Origin: Melastoma dodecandrum
Lineage: Eukaryota; Streptophyta; Magnoliopsida; Myrtales; Melastomataceae
Reading direction: 5' to 3'
Length of the DNA stretch: 64,000 bases
NCBI GenBank assembly: GCA_029817715.1
Contig: JARUPY010000387.1
Location: 3,906,001-3,970,000 of the forward strand
Every line of letters begins with the position of its first letter. Within the stretch, counting starts at the first letter, position 1. Positions 19,588 to 30,949 of the stretch are shown piece by piece. The notes beneath the pieces were generated by a model. It ran no database searches, was not told where the DNA came from, and was given only the letters and a program-made list of their open reading frames with translations. Made by a program: the position numbers and the translations under genes.

Positions 19588-20019
19588 GAGTTTTGTTCCT
19601 TAATGACGTCATTTGGAGAATTATTTCGCCAAATGACGCTTTAAGTTTCAATATTCGCCTAATAACCCACCGAAGTCGGCCTTTGTAAGGCCGACTTTCG
19701 CCCTTAAAGAAGTCGGCCTTACATGAACTACTTAGCCAAAACAAATTTCAAATGCAAAAAAAAAGAAACACATGAGGAAGTCGGTCTTTGTAAGGTCGAT
19801 TTCCCTACATTTAGATAAAAAAAAATTTCAAATGTCGGCTTTTCACAAAGGCCGACTTCCCCATATTTAGACAAAAAAAATTTCAAATGTCGGCTTTTAT
19901 ATGAAGTCGGCTTTATAAAGGCCGATTGCCGATTTCACTGACTTGGTTGATGAATTTTAAAAATTACGAGTTATATGGCGAAATAATTTGCGAAATAACG
20001 TTGTAAAGGAATAAAACTC
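19588..20019. mobile_element. Mutator-like TIR element (MITE), 432 bp, with internal palindromes
   Basis: The left end GAGTTTTGTTCCTTAATGAC.. pairs with the inverted right end GAGTTTTATTCCTTTACAAC.. over about 43 bp, both reaching AATTATTTCGCC. A perfect 10-bp duplication TAGAGACGCC flanks it (19578-19587 and 20020-20029), pointing to the Mutator superfamily. The inside holds repeated palindromes of GAAGTCGGCC..GGCCGACTT (19672-19700, 19710-19722, 19779-19800, 19833-19860, 19890-19925). No coding capacity. Confidence 0.87.
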
Positions 20020-20029
20020 TAGAGACGCC

Positions 20030-20684
20030 TGTGTGGAAAGACAAAAGCCGCGTTTCCGTCCCGGGCTGACCCTAAGAAATCTCAAGGGTTTTTCAGTCTT
20101 GTGCAGAACTGTCCCACGGAGGACGAGCTCAAACGTTTTGTCAATTTGAAGGGAGGCAAAAAGAACGCAGCTTTTTTGACAGGCGGACGGCATCGGCCCT
20201 GAGACTGCGTTGCGTTGTAAGCTTCTTGTCCGTGAGAAACGCTGGCCGGGTCTGATGGCTGTTGGGTCCTCTCTCCCTATGTACGGACAAAACCTTAGCT
20301 GAGGGGACAAACCCGCCGGGTGGGTGGTGAGTCCTGAAGCTCCATTCCTCGGATTGGTCGGCTCTCTTGGTTGGTTTTCGCTTTGGGACATTCCACATTG
20401 CGATTACTTCTCAGGGGGAATTGATGTAGCTTCTTGCCTTGATCTGGGATTTGAAAGCTTCGTTATTTATTTACCTAGTTGGTGTTGCATGGTCTTTTGA
20501 CCCCTCGTTCGTTTATGTTGCAGCTGTGCATACTTGCTGTGTGGGAAGTTTTTATGGGTCTCTGAAAAGTTCTCCTCTTGGCTGAATTTTTGGAGGGTTG
20601 TCTCGATTTTTGAGGTTGGAGAGGAGGGTGGGGGAAAAGGTGGCATCTTGAGAGTGGAAGGTTCTTTTTTTTTCTAAACTGTGA
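20030..20684 (+). promoter_or_regulatory. Upstream region and probable 5' leader of the SUVH gene
   Basis: No gene is seen. It lies between the MITE and the SUVH start codon and probably contains promoter and leader; a leader intron is possible (T-rich run and TTCTAAACTGTGAGTG before the ATG). The transcription start cannot be fixed from sequence. Confidence 0.4.
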
Positions 20685-22706
20685 GTGACGATGCAAGGAG
20701 GCGCTGGGTTCAATTCTGTACCTTCGACGGTGCCTTTGGATAAGTCTAGGGTTTTGGATGTCAAGCCCCTCAGGAGCCTGAAGCCGATTTTCTCGACATC
20801 CCATGAAGCGCCTCCTTATGTCTGTGCCACTCCAGATGGCCCCTTTCCTCCAGGGTTTTCACCGTTTTATCCGTTTAACACCCCGCCGTCTCCACCTCCC
20901 CCACCAGAACCCGTTCGGAGCGTGGCTGATCCGGCTCCTATCCGGTCATTTAGGACTCCCGGCACTGAGAGCAATGGGTTGGGTACGATGAACGGAGATG
21001 CATCGAGCGGGGGCAGAAGACGTCCTGGTAGGCCTCGCTCTGGGAGATCCGATAGGAAGGCTAAAAAATATCACATTGTAGCTCCCCTAGCTGATTATGT
21101 TGCTCCTATTAGTTCATCTCAGAGGGAGGATGGTAGCAAGGAAGCAGTTGATCTTGTCATGAGGCATTTTGACGGGCTTCGCAGAAGGCTGAGCCAATTG
21201 GATGATTCCAAGGAAGTCCCCAGTGGATTAGCCAGGCGGTCTGACTTGAGGGCTGTGAACCTGATGATGAGCAAAGGTTTCAGGACGAACATGAGGAAGA
21301 GGGTTGGAGCTGTTCCTGGGATTGAAATAGGTGATATCTTCTTTTTCCGAATGGAGATGTGTGCTGTGGGCTTACATGCCCAGTCTATGGGCGGCATCGA
21401 CTGGTTCAATGTTAAAGGTGATCTCGAGGAAGAAACTTTAGCTGTAAGCATCGTCTCGTCAGGCTATTATAACGATGACGCAGAGGACAAGGATGTTCTG
21501 GTCTATAGTGGCCAAGGCGGTGGTGCTGGCCTGCAGAAGGGTAGGCAAACTTCTGATCAGAAACTCGAAAGGGGCAATCTTGCTCTTGATAGGAGCATGC
21601 GCCGATCCAGTCAGATAAGAGTCATTCGGGGTATGAGTGACGGGACAACTCCTGGGACGAAGATATATGTGTATGATGGCCTTTACATCATCCAAGAATC
21701 ATGGATAGAGAAGGCAGAATCAGGTGCCGGTACTTTTAAGTACAAATTAGTTAGGATGCCGGGTCAGGCTGATGCCTTTGGTCTTTGGAAAATGGTTGGA
21801 AAGTGGAAGGAAGATCCCTCTTCTCGCCCTGGACTTATACTGCCAGACTTGACTTCTGGGGCAGAGACAGTTTCAGTTTGTCTTGTCAATGACTTTGATA
21901 ACGAAAAGGGACCTGCTTATTTTACCTACTGCTCAACACCAAAGCATTCGAAAGAGTTTGGCTTGTTGCAGACTTATGGATGTGGGTGCCAGAAGGGTTG
22001 TGCCCCCGGGGACCTCAACTGCTCCTGCATCAGAAAAAACAATGGTGATCTTCCGTATACAACAGGTGGGGTCCTAGTGATCCAAAAGCAGCTGGTGTAT
22101 GAATGTAGTGCATCTTGTCCGTGTGGACCTCTGTGCAAGAATCGAGTAGCCCAAGGTGGGATCAAAATACAAATGGAGGTTTTTAAGACAAAGAATAGAG
22201 GCTGGGGACTCCGTGCGTATGAACCGATACGATCAGGTACTTTTATTTGTGAATATGCTGGGGACATCATAGATAAAGCTAGATTGAAGCGGAAGGTACA
22301 CGAGGGTGAAAATGATGAGTATATTTTTGACACAAGCCGAGTGCATGAACCTGTAAAATGGAATTATGAGCCAGCTTTGCTTGGGGAGGATGGTACAGAT
22401 GACTCCTCAGAAGACCCAGAAGTACAACCTCAATTGATTATTAGTGCGAAGGATATAGGGAATGTTGCTCGCTTTATGAACCACAGTTGTGAACCGAATG
22501 TTTTCTGGCAACCAGTCGTATGGGAAGAGGGCAGCCAGGCGTTTCTCCACATCGCATTCTATGCGTTGAAGCATATTCCTCCAATGGCAGAATTGACATA
22601 TGATTACGGGGTGGTGCCTAAAGATAGTGATGTCGGTGGTGCTGCTTACAGAAAAAGGAAGTGCCTCTGCGGATCATCAAAATGCCGTGGTTATTTTGGA
22701 TTATAG
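20685..22706 (+). CDS. Histone H3-K9 methyltransferase, SUVH1/SUVH3 type
   Basis: Intronless 673-aa protein, the usual length and gene structure for SUVH1/3 (about 670 aa). Order: short conserved start, Pro-rich stretch (about 47-80), AT-hook-like RRPGRPRSGR (about 108-118), SRA/YDG methyl-DNA-binding domain (about 204-364, from RVGAVPGIEIGDIFFFR), pre-SET with Cys clusters (YGCGCQKGCAPGDLNCSC, CSASCPCGPLCKN, about 430-490), SET (about 500-640, RGWGLRAYEPI, FMNHSCEPN, AELTYDYG) and post-SET CLCGSSKC at the C-terminus. All key SET motifs are present. SUVH proteins act in the nucleus. SUVH1/3 in Arabidopsis read methylated DNA and help keep nearby genes expressed. A chromatin-silencing or anti-silencing role is expected; which one cannot be told from sequence. 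Two TIR elements and a large retrotransposon lie just upstream. Confidence 0.95.
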   Translation: MTMQGGAGFNSVPSTVPLDKSRVLDVKPLRSLKPIFSTSHEAPPYVCATPDGPFPPGFSPFYPFNTPPSPPPPPEPVRSVADPAPIRSFRTPGTESNGLGTMNGDASSGGRRRPGRPRSGRSDRKAKKYHIVAPLADYVAPISSSQREDGSKEAVDLVMRHFDGLRRRLSQLDDSKEVPSGLARRSDLRAVNLMMSKGFRTNMRKRVGAVPGIEIGDIFFFRMEMCAVGLHAQSMGGIDWFNVKGDLEEETLAVSIVSSGYYNDDAEDKDVLVYSGQGGGAGLQKGRQTSDQKLERGNLALDRSMRRSSQIRVIRGMSDGTTPGTKIYVYDGLYIIQESWIEKAESGAGTFKYKLVRMPGQADAFGLWKMVGKWKEDPSSRPGLILPDLTSGAETVSVCLVNDFDNEKGPAYFTYCSTPKHSKEFGLLQTYGCGCQKGCAPGDLNCSCIRKNNGDLPYTTGGVLVIQKQLVYECSASCPCGPLCKNRVAQGGIKIQMEVFKTKNRGWGLRAYEPIRSGTFICEYAGDIIDKARLKRKVHEGENDEYIFDTSRVHEPVKWNYEPALLGEDGTDDSSEDPEVQPQLIISAKDIGNVARFMNHSCEPNVFWQPVVWEEGSQAFLHIAFYALKHIPPMAELTYDYGVVPKDSDVGGAAYRKRKCLCGSSKCRGYFGL

Positions 22707-23487
22707 TCCCAGAAAGTTGCTGTTCTTTGGTGCAAGACTCCCATGCGTGAAGGGTAATAGGGCCCAGTCTTATGAACTCGGGTGTTTCCGGATGCTTCTT
22801 TTATGTTTGACGTTCTTGTGTTGTTGCGCTTTGTGTAATTTTTCATTTGATGAATGCATTCGGCATGTCAGTCGACTAATTTTCCATTTGATTTTCTTCT
22901 ACCTCATTTTATCTGCAATTTTTGGTGTTCCATCTCTTATACCTCTTTCCAAATGTAACAGGAAGGGGTTTGGCCTTCATTTTGGAGGCTGCTTTTGATG
23001 CAGTAATCGAAGTCTGGGTGCATCTCTTTCTGGCCACATGGCTAACTTTTAGGCTCTTCCTCTTTTTACTTTAGGCTTTCTTGTTTATGGATGCGACTGG
23101 TGTCAATGCATCCATCCCATTTGTATCATTTTGTATCAGTAGCATTTTTCTCTTGGCTGCAAAAAAGTTTTGCCATTTGAAAATGATACTGGTGCCGATA
23201 TCTGCAGAAAATCTCGTGCTTTTGTCCCGATAAACTTTAACCTAGATGACTGTCCTTCAACTCTGTAATTTCATCTCATCAGAAACGGGATTTATTTATG
23301 GTTTGTGTTGCAATTCATGCATCCAATTTCGTCCGGACAATGATTGCCCTTGAGAACATTGGACTCGGTTTGAAAAGCTGTGGCAATTTTCTGGTTAGTA
23401 GGAATGAATCTGATAGTCCGCCATCCGAGTAAAAGAGAAGATGACTAGGCCTACTCTTCTGGGATTTCAGGATAACGAAGTTCTAGA
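22707..23487. other. Intergenic region between convergent SUVH and CIP7-like genes
   Basis: Tail-to-tail interval holding both 3' untranslated regions. T-rich on the SUVH side. No further gene seen. Confidence 0.6.
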
Positions 23488-26400
23488 TTATGTATTTGAG
23501 GTAATCAAACCAAGGTAATAAGCTATGTCATGCCCCGACTTCTGTTCCTTCGAAGATTCTCTGAGCTCCCCCTCTTCCGAGTAATAGCGTAGATGACTAG
23601 GCATCGCCGGTCCTGTTACTGCTTCTGAATGATGAAAGAAAGAAGAATGACCTTGTGGCTTGCCAAACCCAGTTGCCACAGACAGCACTCGGTTAGCATT
23701 TGCAGTCGGAGAGTAAGAAAAAAAATGTCTGATGTTATAAACTATGTTCTTGGGAACTCAGATTGAAGTGAAGTACCTTTAGCCATTGTTGGGCCTGTGG
23801 ATGATGAGATTCCATCCCGAGACTCTGTGAAACCAAGGAAAGATTATGTGTTTGGTGTTATCGAACCATGGAAAGGAGTTGTATCATGCAGCATTTACCA
23901 GACATCCGTTCCTTCAAAAGATTGTCTGAGCTCTTCATGGTCTGGATTTTGGTGTCCTCGATGTCGTCCTCCCCCTCCAAGAACGTGGATGGGCTTGACC
24001 AACCGGATAAATTCACATCCCCTTTGCCTTTTCGAGCAAACTTGTTGAGTAGTTTCCAGAGTCCTTTCGACATCGCATTCCTTTGGTGTCGCAAGGAAGG
24101 AGGATTCTCGGCGTTTCCCCACTCGGACGTATCAGGTTCACTGTTCTCTTCCTCTTCCTGCAGCATCTGAGATAGGGAGTGGCGTACTCGATGGCCCAAT
24201 GACCCACCAGGTGGAATGTTGGCACATGGTATGAATTCGAATGTGCAGTCGTCCTCTAAAGGTGGAATATCTGTACTCTCTTCAATTTTCACCCAAGTCA
24301 TCTGAGAAATGTCTGATTCTTCCTCCGTTTGCTTGCTCATACTCACAGCATCCATCACTCGGGGTAAACCATTCCTGCCATCATCAAAACCTACACCAAA
24401 ACTCTCTTCTTTATCACATTCCTGGGCCTTGATTTCCAGAACATCTGGCTCCATGTTGGTCGCACCAGGGGGCTCTACAGATGGGCTGTCTGCTGTCTCC
24501 ATCAAATTTACCATGTCAGAGTCGGCAGCGTTCTGCTTATGGCAATGCTCCTCCTTGGAATCCTGGCAATCATAATTCTCCTCCTTGGAATCCTGGCAAT
24601 CATCCATAAAAGTCTCCGATGCTTTGGTTTCTTTCTTTAACAGGGGTTTGCTTCCTGAGTTCTTGCGCGTTAGTTTCGAATCTAAAGGGACCACACTGCT
24701 TTTCCTTGTCCCTTTGTTATAAAAACTCAGTTTCGCTGTAGCAACCGTGGAGCCGTTGTTTGGGGAAGATCCCTTGCTGAGTTTTGCTTTTCCTTTTCTA
24801 CCGGCTTCTGGAACCGACTGAGGCTTTTCATCCTCCCCATCTTTCGGCTTCCTTACCCGCGTCTCTTGTTTAAACACCTTTTGTTTTGCAGGGGACTTTT
24901 CTTGCTTAAGCCTTGAACAAATACTCGTGGGAACAGAACTCACTAGTAGAGGCTTCTGACGAGATGGTTTTATTCTGGCAGGAGATGGGGTGCGAGAAGC
25001 GTTAGCTGGGGATACCCCAGCAGTTCTTGTGGGTGTCAATGGCCATGATTTACGTACAGCTGGCAGAGAAGAAGCTGTTCTAGCCGAGGCCTTCTTGGCC
25101 GTCAAAGGCACATGGTTCTCTTTCTTGGGTTTTGCAGCTGCTGAGGAGTTTGTGAGAGATTTCGGTGGTTTCTTCACAGTGGCTCTTTTGCCATCTTTTG
25201 CATCCGGCGACCGCATTTCTGCCCTCTTCTCGTTCAAAACCTCTTGCATCGCTTTAAACTGTGCCAGCTTTTCCGCTTTGCTTCCAGTATTCTTCCCCCG
25301 CAATCTTTCGTCCCTCTTTTGCTTGTATTTGTCATAGAGCCCGCCTCTTTGCTCTACAGAAATGTCTTGGCTTCGGCTAAGTTCCGATTTCTCCGTAACA
25401 TTTTTATTCTCCATCATTTCCATCATCATTTGATGCAACTCCACTTCATTCTTCTGGCTCCACTCTGTCGACGATGCCAGCCTGTCGCTGACTGACATTT
25501 CTTCAGCAGGATTTTTATCAAGCGAACTAGAAATCGACTCAGATCCCTGGTCCGCATTTTCTCTCATCTTTTCATCTTTCGCAGCTTCATTTGTGTGAAG
25601 ATTCCCAGATTCAGTTTGAAACTCTGTGTTTCCGGCCAAGGATGCTTTTGGCTCTTCAGTTATTGCCTCCCCTGAATTCCCCAAAGGACTGACCTTACCG
25701 ACAGCTTCAGCCTCATCATGGGAGGAACCCGAACTCCAACTTCTCAGGACCGACTTAGTTGCCCCGACAGAAAAATCTGATGACCTTCTCTTCCTGATAT
25801 CCACAGCTTGATCAGTTTGACTACTTTCAAAAATCCTTATTTTATCCTGAACGCACGTTTTCCTTATTTCATTCTCGACTTTCTTGTTAATTTGATCAGA
25901 TCCCTGGTTGTCTTCATCGTCATTTTCACAAGTCTCAGCATGAGTCACCGATCTAACTGGAAAGTAACCAAGGCTCTTTATGTTTAAGTCCACGGCTCTT
26001 CGTGATCCTGATCTTCCTATCTGAACGCTCCGCATTGGAGATGTGGACCTCCTGTGCAATGCCGATCTCATAAGAGTACGGCTTCTTTCTGCAGAGGTCC
26101 ACTGGCCTTCACCGTCAGAGTCGGATGACTCCTCCTCACCTCCTGAGCTCTGTCTTTCAATCTCTGCAACTTTTCTTGGCGGGACGCTATACTTAACACA
26201 CGCTTCATCTGGGTCTGGCTGTGAACAGGCCACTGATATCTCTGATCCACTTTTACTCCGGTTCTTTGCAACAAGTTCGGCTGAGTTCCTATTCTCTGAT
26301 TTAGAATCAGCAATCCAGCTCTTTTGACTCGTTTCTAGAAATCTATGCAAGGCATTCCTGCATTACAATAGCCAAATTTATCATTCGCCAGACAAAATTC

Positions 26401-27641
26401 AGTATCAGTCATCGAATAAGTAGTACTCAGTCATTGAATAAGTGGCACAAGTGCTTCTGACTTACTCCAGATCAGTTGCCCCGAAAAGCTGAGTAAAATC
26501 CGCTAGTGAAATTAATTCTTTCTCAGAAAAAATTGCAGAAGCATTTTGCGTGAAAGCTGCAACTAACTCCCCAGTCAGTGCCTCTAGCCTCGAATCCATG
26601 GCGTGCAAGAGATCTTTCCTGAGGATAACACATGAAATTATTTACTATTCCATGTCTTGCAAGACATGTAAAAGCTGGGGGGGAGGGGCTCAAAATAGTA
26701 TACCTCGAAGTGTCTGATGATGGAACGCCGGCTCCAGTCTGTTGTAAATAAAGGATCATATTTTAATGAAAGGACAAAGGCATGTATCCATCTTTCGGAA
26801 GGTCGATTACCTTTGAGAACAAGGAAAGTTGAAATTTCCTGCCTGCTTCCAATTGAGTAATCTCCTGATTGATCAGTTTAGTTTTGGCGACGAGACTTGG
26901 TGAATTGACAATACACAGAAATCTGCAACCGACAATCAGAAGTTGTCGTGTCAGAAAGAAAGGCCTCTGTGAGTTGTAGAAAACAACATCTGCAAGAGTA
27001 AATCATGCCTAATTGAAGAAAGGGATGAAGATGAAAAACCTTTCAAAAGTCAACTTTGTGAACCAGCCAGAACCGTGCATATTCTCCGGGAGTTGCAACA
27101 TGAAGTTGCAGGTAGAGCCCTTGCTGTACAATTCCTTTAGAGCAGGCATGAACGGAAGTAAATGACCCAAATTTCCGGTCAACAACTTCTCCACTTTCTT
27201 GTCAACACAAATATATGCATCATACCTGGACAAAGTCTAACTTTCAGAAAGAAAAACTCAGAAAATCTGAGAACAGGGTAACTCCAAGATATCTTCCCGA
27301 AGTAACAGTGATGAGAACAAGCCTGAACTAGTTGGATGCTACTTTTTTTCCGACCCATAAATCCACATAGATCTGGCATCCAAAGCATAATTTCTATGAT
27401 TCAAACACACAAGCAAATAGTCTCTCGATTGAAAAAAGGACACAGTTCCATCATCCTCCATTCACCCTAGCAAAACTAATGTAATCGAGTTCATAGGTGC
27501 CACAGGCCATTCAGTCGATCTATTTCCTCCGTTCGATGGTTGCTTAGGAAAAGGGAACAAAACAACCAACCTCTGCTGCCCAGATAAAATCTGAATGGAA
27601 GCATACTGCAAAGCGGAATCGGCATCTACATCGGTTTCCAT
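23488..27641 (-). CDS. COP1-interacting protein 7-like (CIP7-like)
   Basis: Eight coding exons (minus strand): 27641-27571, 27225-27040, 26922-26811, 26738-26704, 26618-26466, 26357-23899, 23824-23777, 23687-23488. All junctions are GT-AG and in phase, giving 1087 aa, close to the Arabidopsis CIP7 length. The conserved N-terminus is METDVDADSALQYASIQI, then RYDAYICVDKKVEKLL, LQLPENMHGSGWFTK, RFLCIVNSP and FTQLFGATDLENALHRFLE. The long sixth exon encodes a charged Ser/Lys-rich tail with possible nuclear signals and no catalytic domain. A 27-bp duplication gives two CQDSKEE copies near 24547-24605. CIP7 is a nuclear protein bound by the light-signalling ubiquitin ligase COP1 and promotes light-responsive gene expression. 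The last two small exons are inferred from splice signals and are less certain. Confidence 0.88.
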
Positions 27642-28504
27642 CTCACTGAAACCTGTAGAAACAGAGAAATTCAAATGAGAAACAAACTTTGCAGCAAAGC
27701 AGAAAATCGCCGAAAACTTGAACTTGCAGCAATACACTGAACAGATGCTGCATCAAATGGCTGAAAGAGAAACAACTGATACGATGAGAACCATTGGTCA
27801 CGAAGGACTGCTTCAACTATGGCAAACACAACAAACTCAAAGTCACACAAAAGTGTTTCAAAAAATTTGTTCAATAATTTTCACTTCATACCAAAATAAG
27901 CCCAGATTTCAGAAAATCCCACTACATCAAGCATAGAAGATGCCGTCACTAAGAAAGAGTAGACAACCAGCACACAGAAGCAGCTACCAGTCAATCAGTC
28001 AAACCGTAAGGAACAACCAGATTGAATCAACCACAGATCTAAACCCAACGCCTGGCCAGAAAAACAAAAACCGACAACAAAAACTTTCTGTGGCCAAAGC
28101 AAAACGCCCCTGGGGGGGGATCTTTCACTGAGATTCGGCTCCACGTTCTTCTCTGCAACTTCAATTAAGTTACAGTCATGTAAACCCCACGTTGTCAAGA
28201 CACGATCTTTTCTCTTCTATTTAAAAAAAAAAAGAAAAATAGGAAACACTGACCCACGTTAAGAGTGGACGAGAGTAGCAGCTTAACGTGATGCGGATGA
28301 GTTTGCAATTGGGGAATCGCCGGACATTTGATTGCAGTTCCAACTCGATCTCGAACTCCAAGTCTGTCGCTTATTGTGTCGGGAAAGAAAGAAAGATGAC
28401 GCGTGCATCGTGTCCTGGAATGGCCATTTAATTTAATTCAATTTGAAGTTGGGCAGTTGACAGTTAATTCAGTTGATTGGCCGCCGGGCGAACTGGCGGA
28501 TAAC
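27642..28504. promoter_or_regulatory. Shared upstream region of divergent CIP7-like and GNAT genes
   Basis: The two start codons are 863 bp apart and face away from each other, so promoters and leaders of both genes lie here. It contains an A-rich run near 28222. No ORF with similarity was found. Confidence 0.5.
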
Positions 28505-30552
28505 ATGATATCGGCCGCCGCCTCCGCCTCCTCCTCATCCGCGACGCACGGCGTTCGCCGATGCTTCCTTGATTCAACGATGGAGCTGAGGTGGGTGACG
28601 AGGAGGAGTAGGAGCAGAAACCCTAAGGTCGAGATCCCCATGTTGCCTGGCCCGCCCTCTATACCCATATGCATCTCCGCCAAGTCCTCCCACGCTGATC
28701 CTCGCTCCGTCCGCGACCTATTCGTTGACTGCGATCTCTCTTGCCACAGATTCCCCAAGTTGGGTCACGACGGTCGGGTGGTTGTGGAGGGTGATTTCCT
28801 TGAGAAACTTGGGATTGCGCTCGCTAATAGCAGCGTCGTCGTTTCTGTATTCTGTCGGCCTGAGGATTTAGTTAGTGGGGATAGCGAGGTTGAGGTTGTG
28901 AACGGGCGCGAGTTGGGGTTTGGGGGCTTGATGAGCCGTGTCGCTCCGTCTGTTGGCCCTGGTAATGGAAAACTGATCGGGTTTGGTCGTGCGGTTTCGG
29001 ATTTGGGATTGACTGCTTCCATTTACGACGTCATGGTATTTGTTCTGCTTGCAGTGTTTTGATTTAGTTTCCCACTGATTGTAGTTTTCAGATCATAAAC
29101 TTTGCCGATCTTATAGATTTAAGGTTCTAGTTGACAAGAATAGGTTAATATATCATTCAAAAGATAGTTGCATCATCTATCACTTGAAAAAGGGTCCTGT
29201 CAAGTGGCTTCATATGAGCCTGCCAAAATGGGAATATTAGTATGACGATCTCTTTCGTTTTAATGTAGCTTATGTCCTCTGTATTAGGACATTTGTCTAT
29301 ACTTGTGTTTTTTTTTTCTGCATACATGCTACGCAAGAGAAACCAATCACTTCAGACTTTAAAGACTGTTCCCCTGAGTGAAGCTTTTTAAACTATAAAT
29401 CGGTATTATACATTTTTGTGGTGAGTGTCATGATGTATATGTGCTTCAGTGATTTTCCAGGTTACTCCTCGTCTTCATGGAATGGGCATAGGCAAGATGG
29501 TTGTCAAAAGACTTATCAGGTCTGTCCTCAAAATCTAGACATTTGAGTATCCAGTCATTTTATTTTTCTCGCTGCAAGCATTTATCCCTGTTTTATATTA
29601 TTGTGGAATGACGGATATGATGTCTAGCTTCTACAACATGGGTTTGTTCTATTGCCAAGTACTGATTCTGTGTTTTAGAGTTTCCAGTCGCTGTATTAAA
29701 TAACTAATTAACCTATCTTTGCAGAATTTTGACAAGTAAGGACATCTATGACATAGCTGCTCTTTGTTCAGAGAGTCAAAGGTAGCTTCCCGACCAATGA
29801 TATCTTGTTATCTTGCTTTGAAATTGAGCTGTATGCTTGTTGAATGTATAACACATAAGCTTGATCAAAATACGCCTCCAGATGACTGAAGGTTGAAGTT
29901 GACTTATTGACACAAAAGGATGAAGTGTTTGTTGCTGATACTGGGAGTTATCTGAACATGAATTTCAGTTATTTGTTAGTCTCAACAGCATGTCAAATGT
30001 TTGGCATTAGCAAGTTGATGTGAAAATTGTCCTATAAAGTTGCGTTTTTAATTATCACCCCAAAGAAGCAGTAGTCAGATTTCATAATAATCTGTGTACT
30101 ATGAAGGACTGGTTCTATAGCCTCGTTCTATTAGCTTAATGAAGGGAACAAGTGCAATCTTGCTTAAGTTTGGTATGATATAGGCTGTCATTCCTGTTCA
30201 TCTTGCTTACAAGGTTCAATATAAATGCAAAAATATTGGATATGGTTGGTTAGAGTGTGTAGTTGAATTTGACATTTTGTGGTCAGTTGCCTGGTTTTTG
30301 CCTTAATTCAAAAGCACGTGCAACCATGAGAAAGTCATCATCTGATTACTCTCTCTACATTATCTTTTTCTCAGGCCATTCTTCCGGGCTTGTGGATTTT
30401 GCGATGACGTCTTATGCTCCACGACCATGATGTACACAAGGAGGGGCTCCCTTGATACCAGTGAAGATCAATTGGTCAAACATGCTGGTCGAAAGTTGTT
30501 ACTTGTTCCACTTCCAACACTTAAAAGGTTGGGTGATCCTCCTAATCCATAA
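28505..30552 (+). CDS. GNAT-family N-acetyltransferase, probably plastid
   Basis: Four exons, 28505-29035, 29461-29519, 29725-29781 and 30375-30552, GT-AG and in phase, giving 274 aa. The C-terminal half is a GNAT fold: GFGRAVSDLGLTASIYDVMV, then the acetyl-CoA loop PRLHGMGIGKMVVKRL (R-x-x-G-x-G), ILTSKDIYDIAALCSESQ and RPFFRACGFCDDVLCSTTMM. The first about 50 residues are Ala/Ser/Arg-rich and fit a plastid transit peptide. An in-frame ATG at 28403 would add 34 residues and weaken that signal, so 28505 was chosen. Plant members of this group acetylate lysines and N-termini of plastid proteins. It looks most like the Arabidopsis GNAT3-type protein, but the exact orthologue is unsure. Confidence 0.87.
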
Positions 30553-30949
30553 CATGTTGCCTGCTGCTCTGGTACTCAAAAGAGGTACTTTGGACATCAC
30601 CGAAAGTTCAGTTGTCCTTTTGATTTGTTGTAGAAATGTTCGTGTTATCATCTCGAGGACGCTCATCTTGTAAATTCTTCTTCTTGAGGATGTTTAAGGA
30701 AAAAAATGCTGGCACTTTTTATCTGTTCTGTTTCCTGAACTGTGTCATCTTTCACTGTCAGTATCACATTTAGGTACATAAGTTGGGTACCTCTTCGTAA
30801 CATAGAAAAAGCTATCATGTACTTCTTTCCTGTTTCTTTCATATCGAATTAAGCCATTTTCAATTATAATGTAATCCGAGTTTATATTATCATAGATAGG
30901 GTTGACTGCATCCTTAGTCACTGAATGAAGAAGCTGCTGCTGATTTGAA

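Noticed and set aside
28403..28504. Upstream in-frame start for the GNAT gene
   Set aside because: The extension adds acidic and hydrophobic residues that do not fit a transit peptide; the ATG at 28505 gives an Ala/Ser/Arg-rich start.
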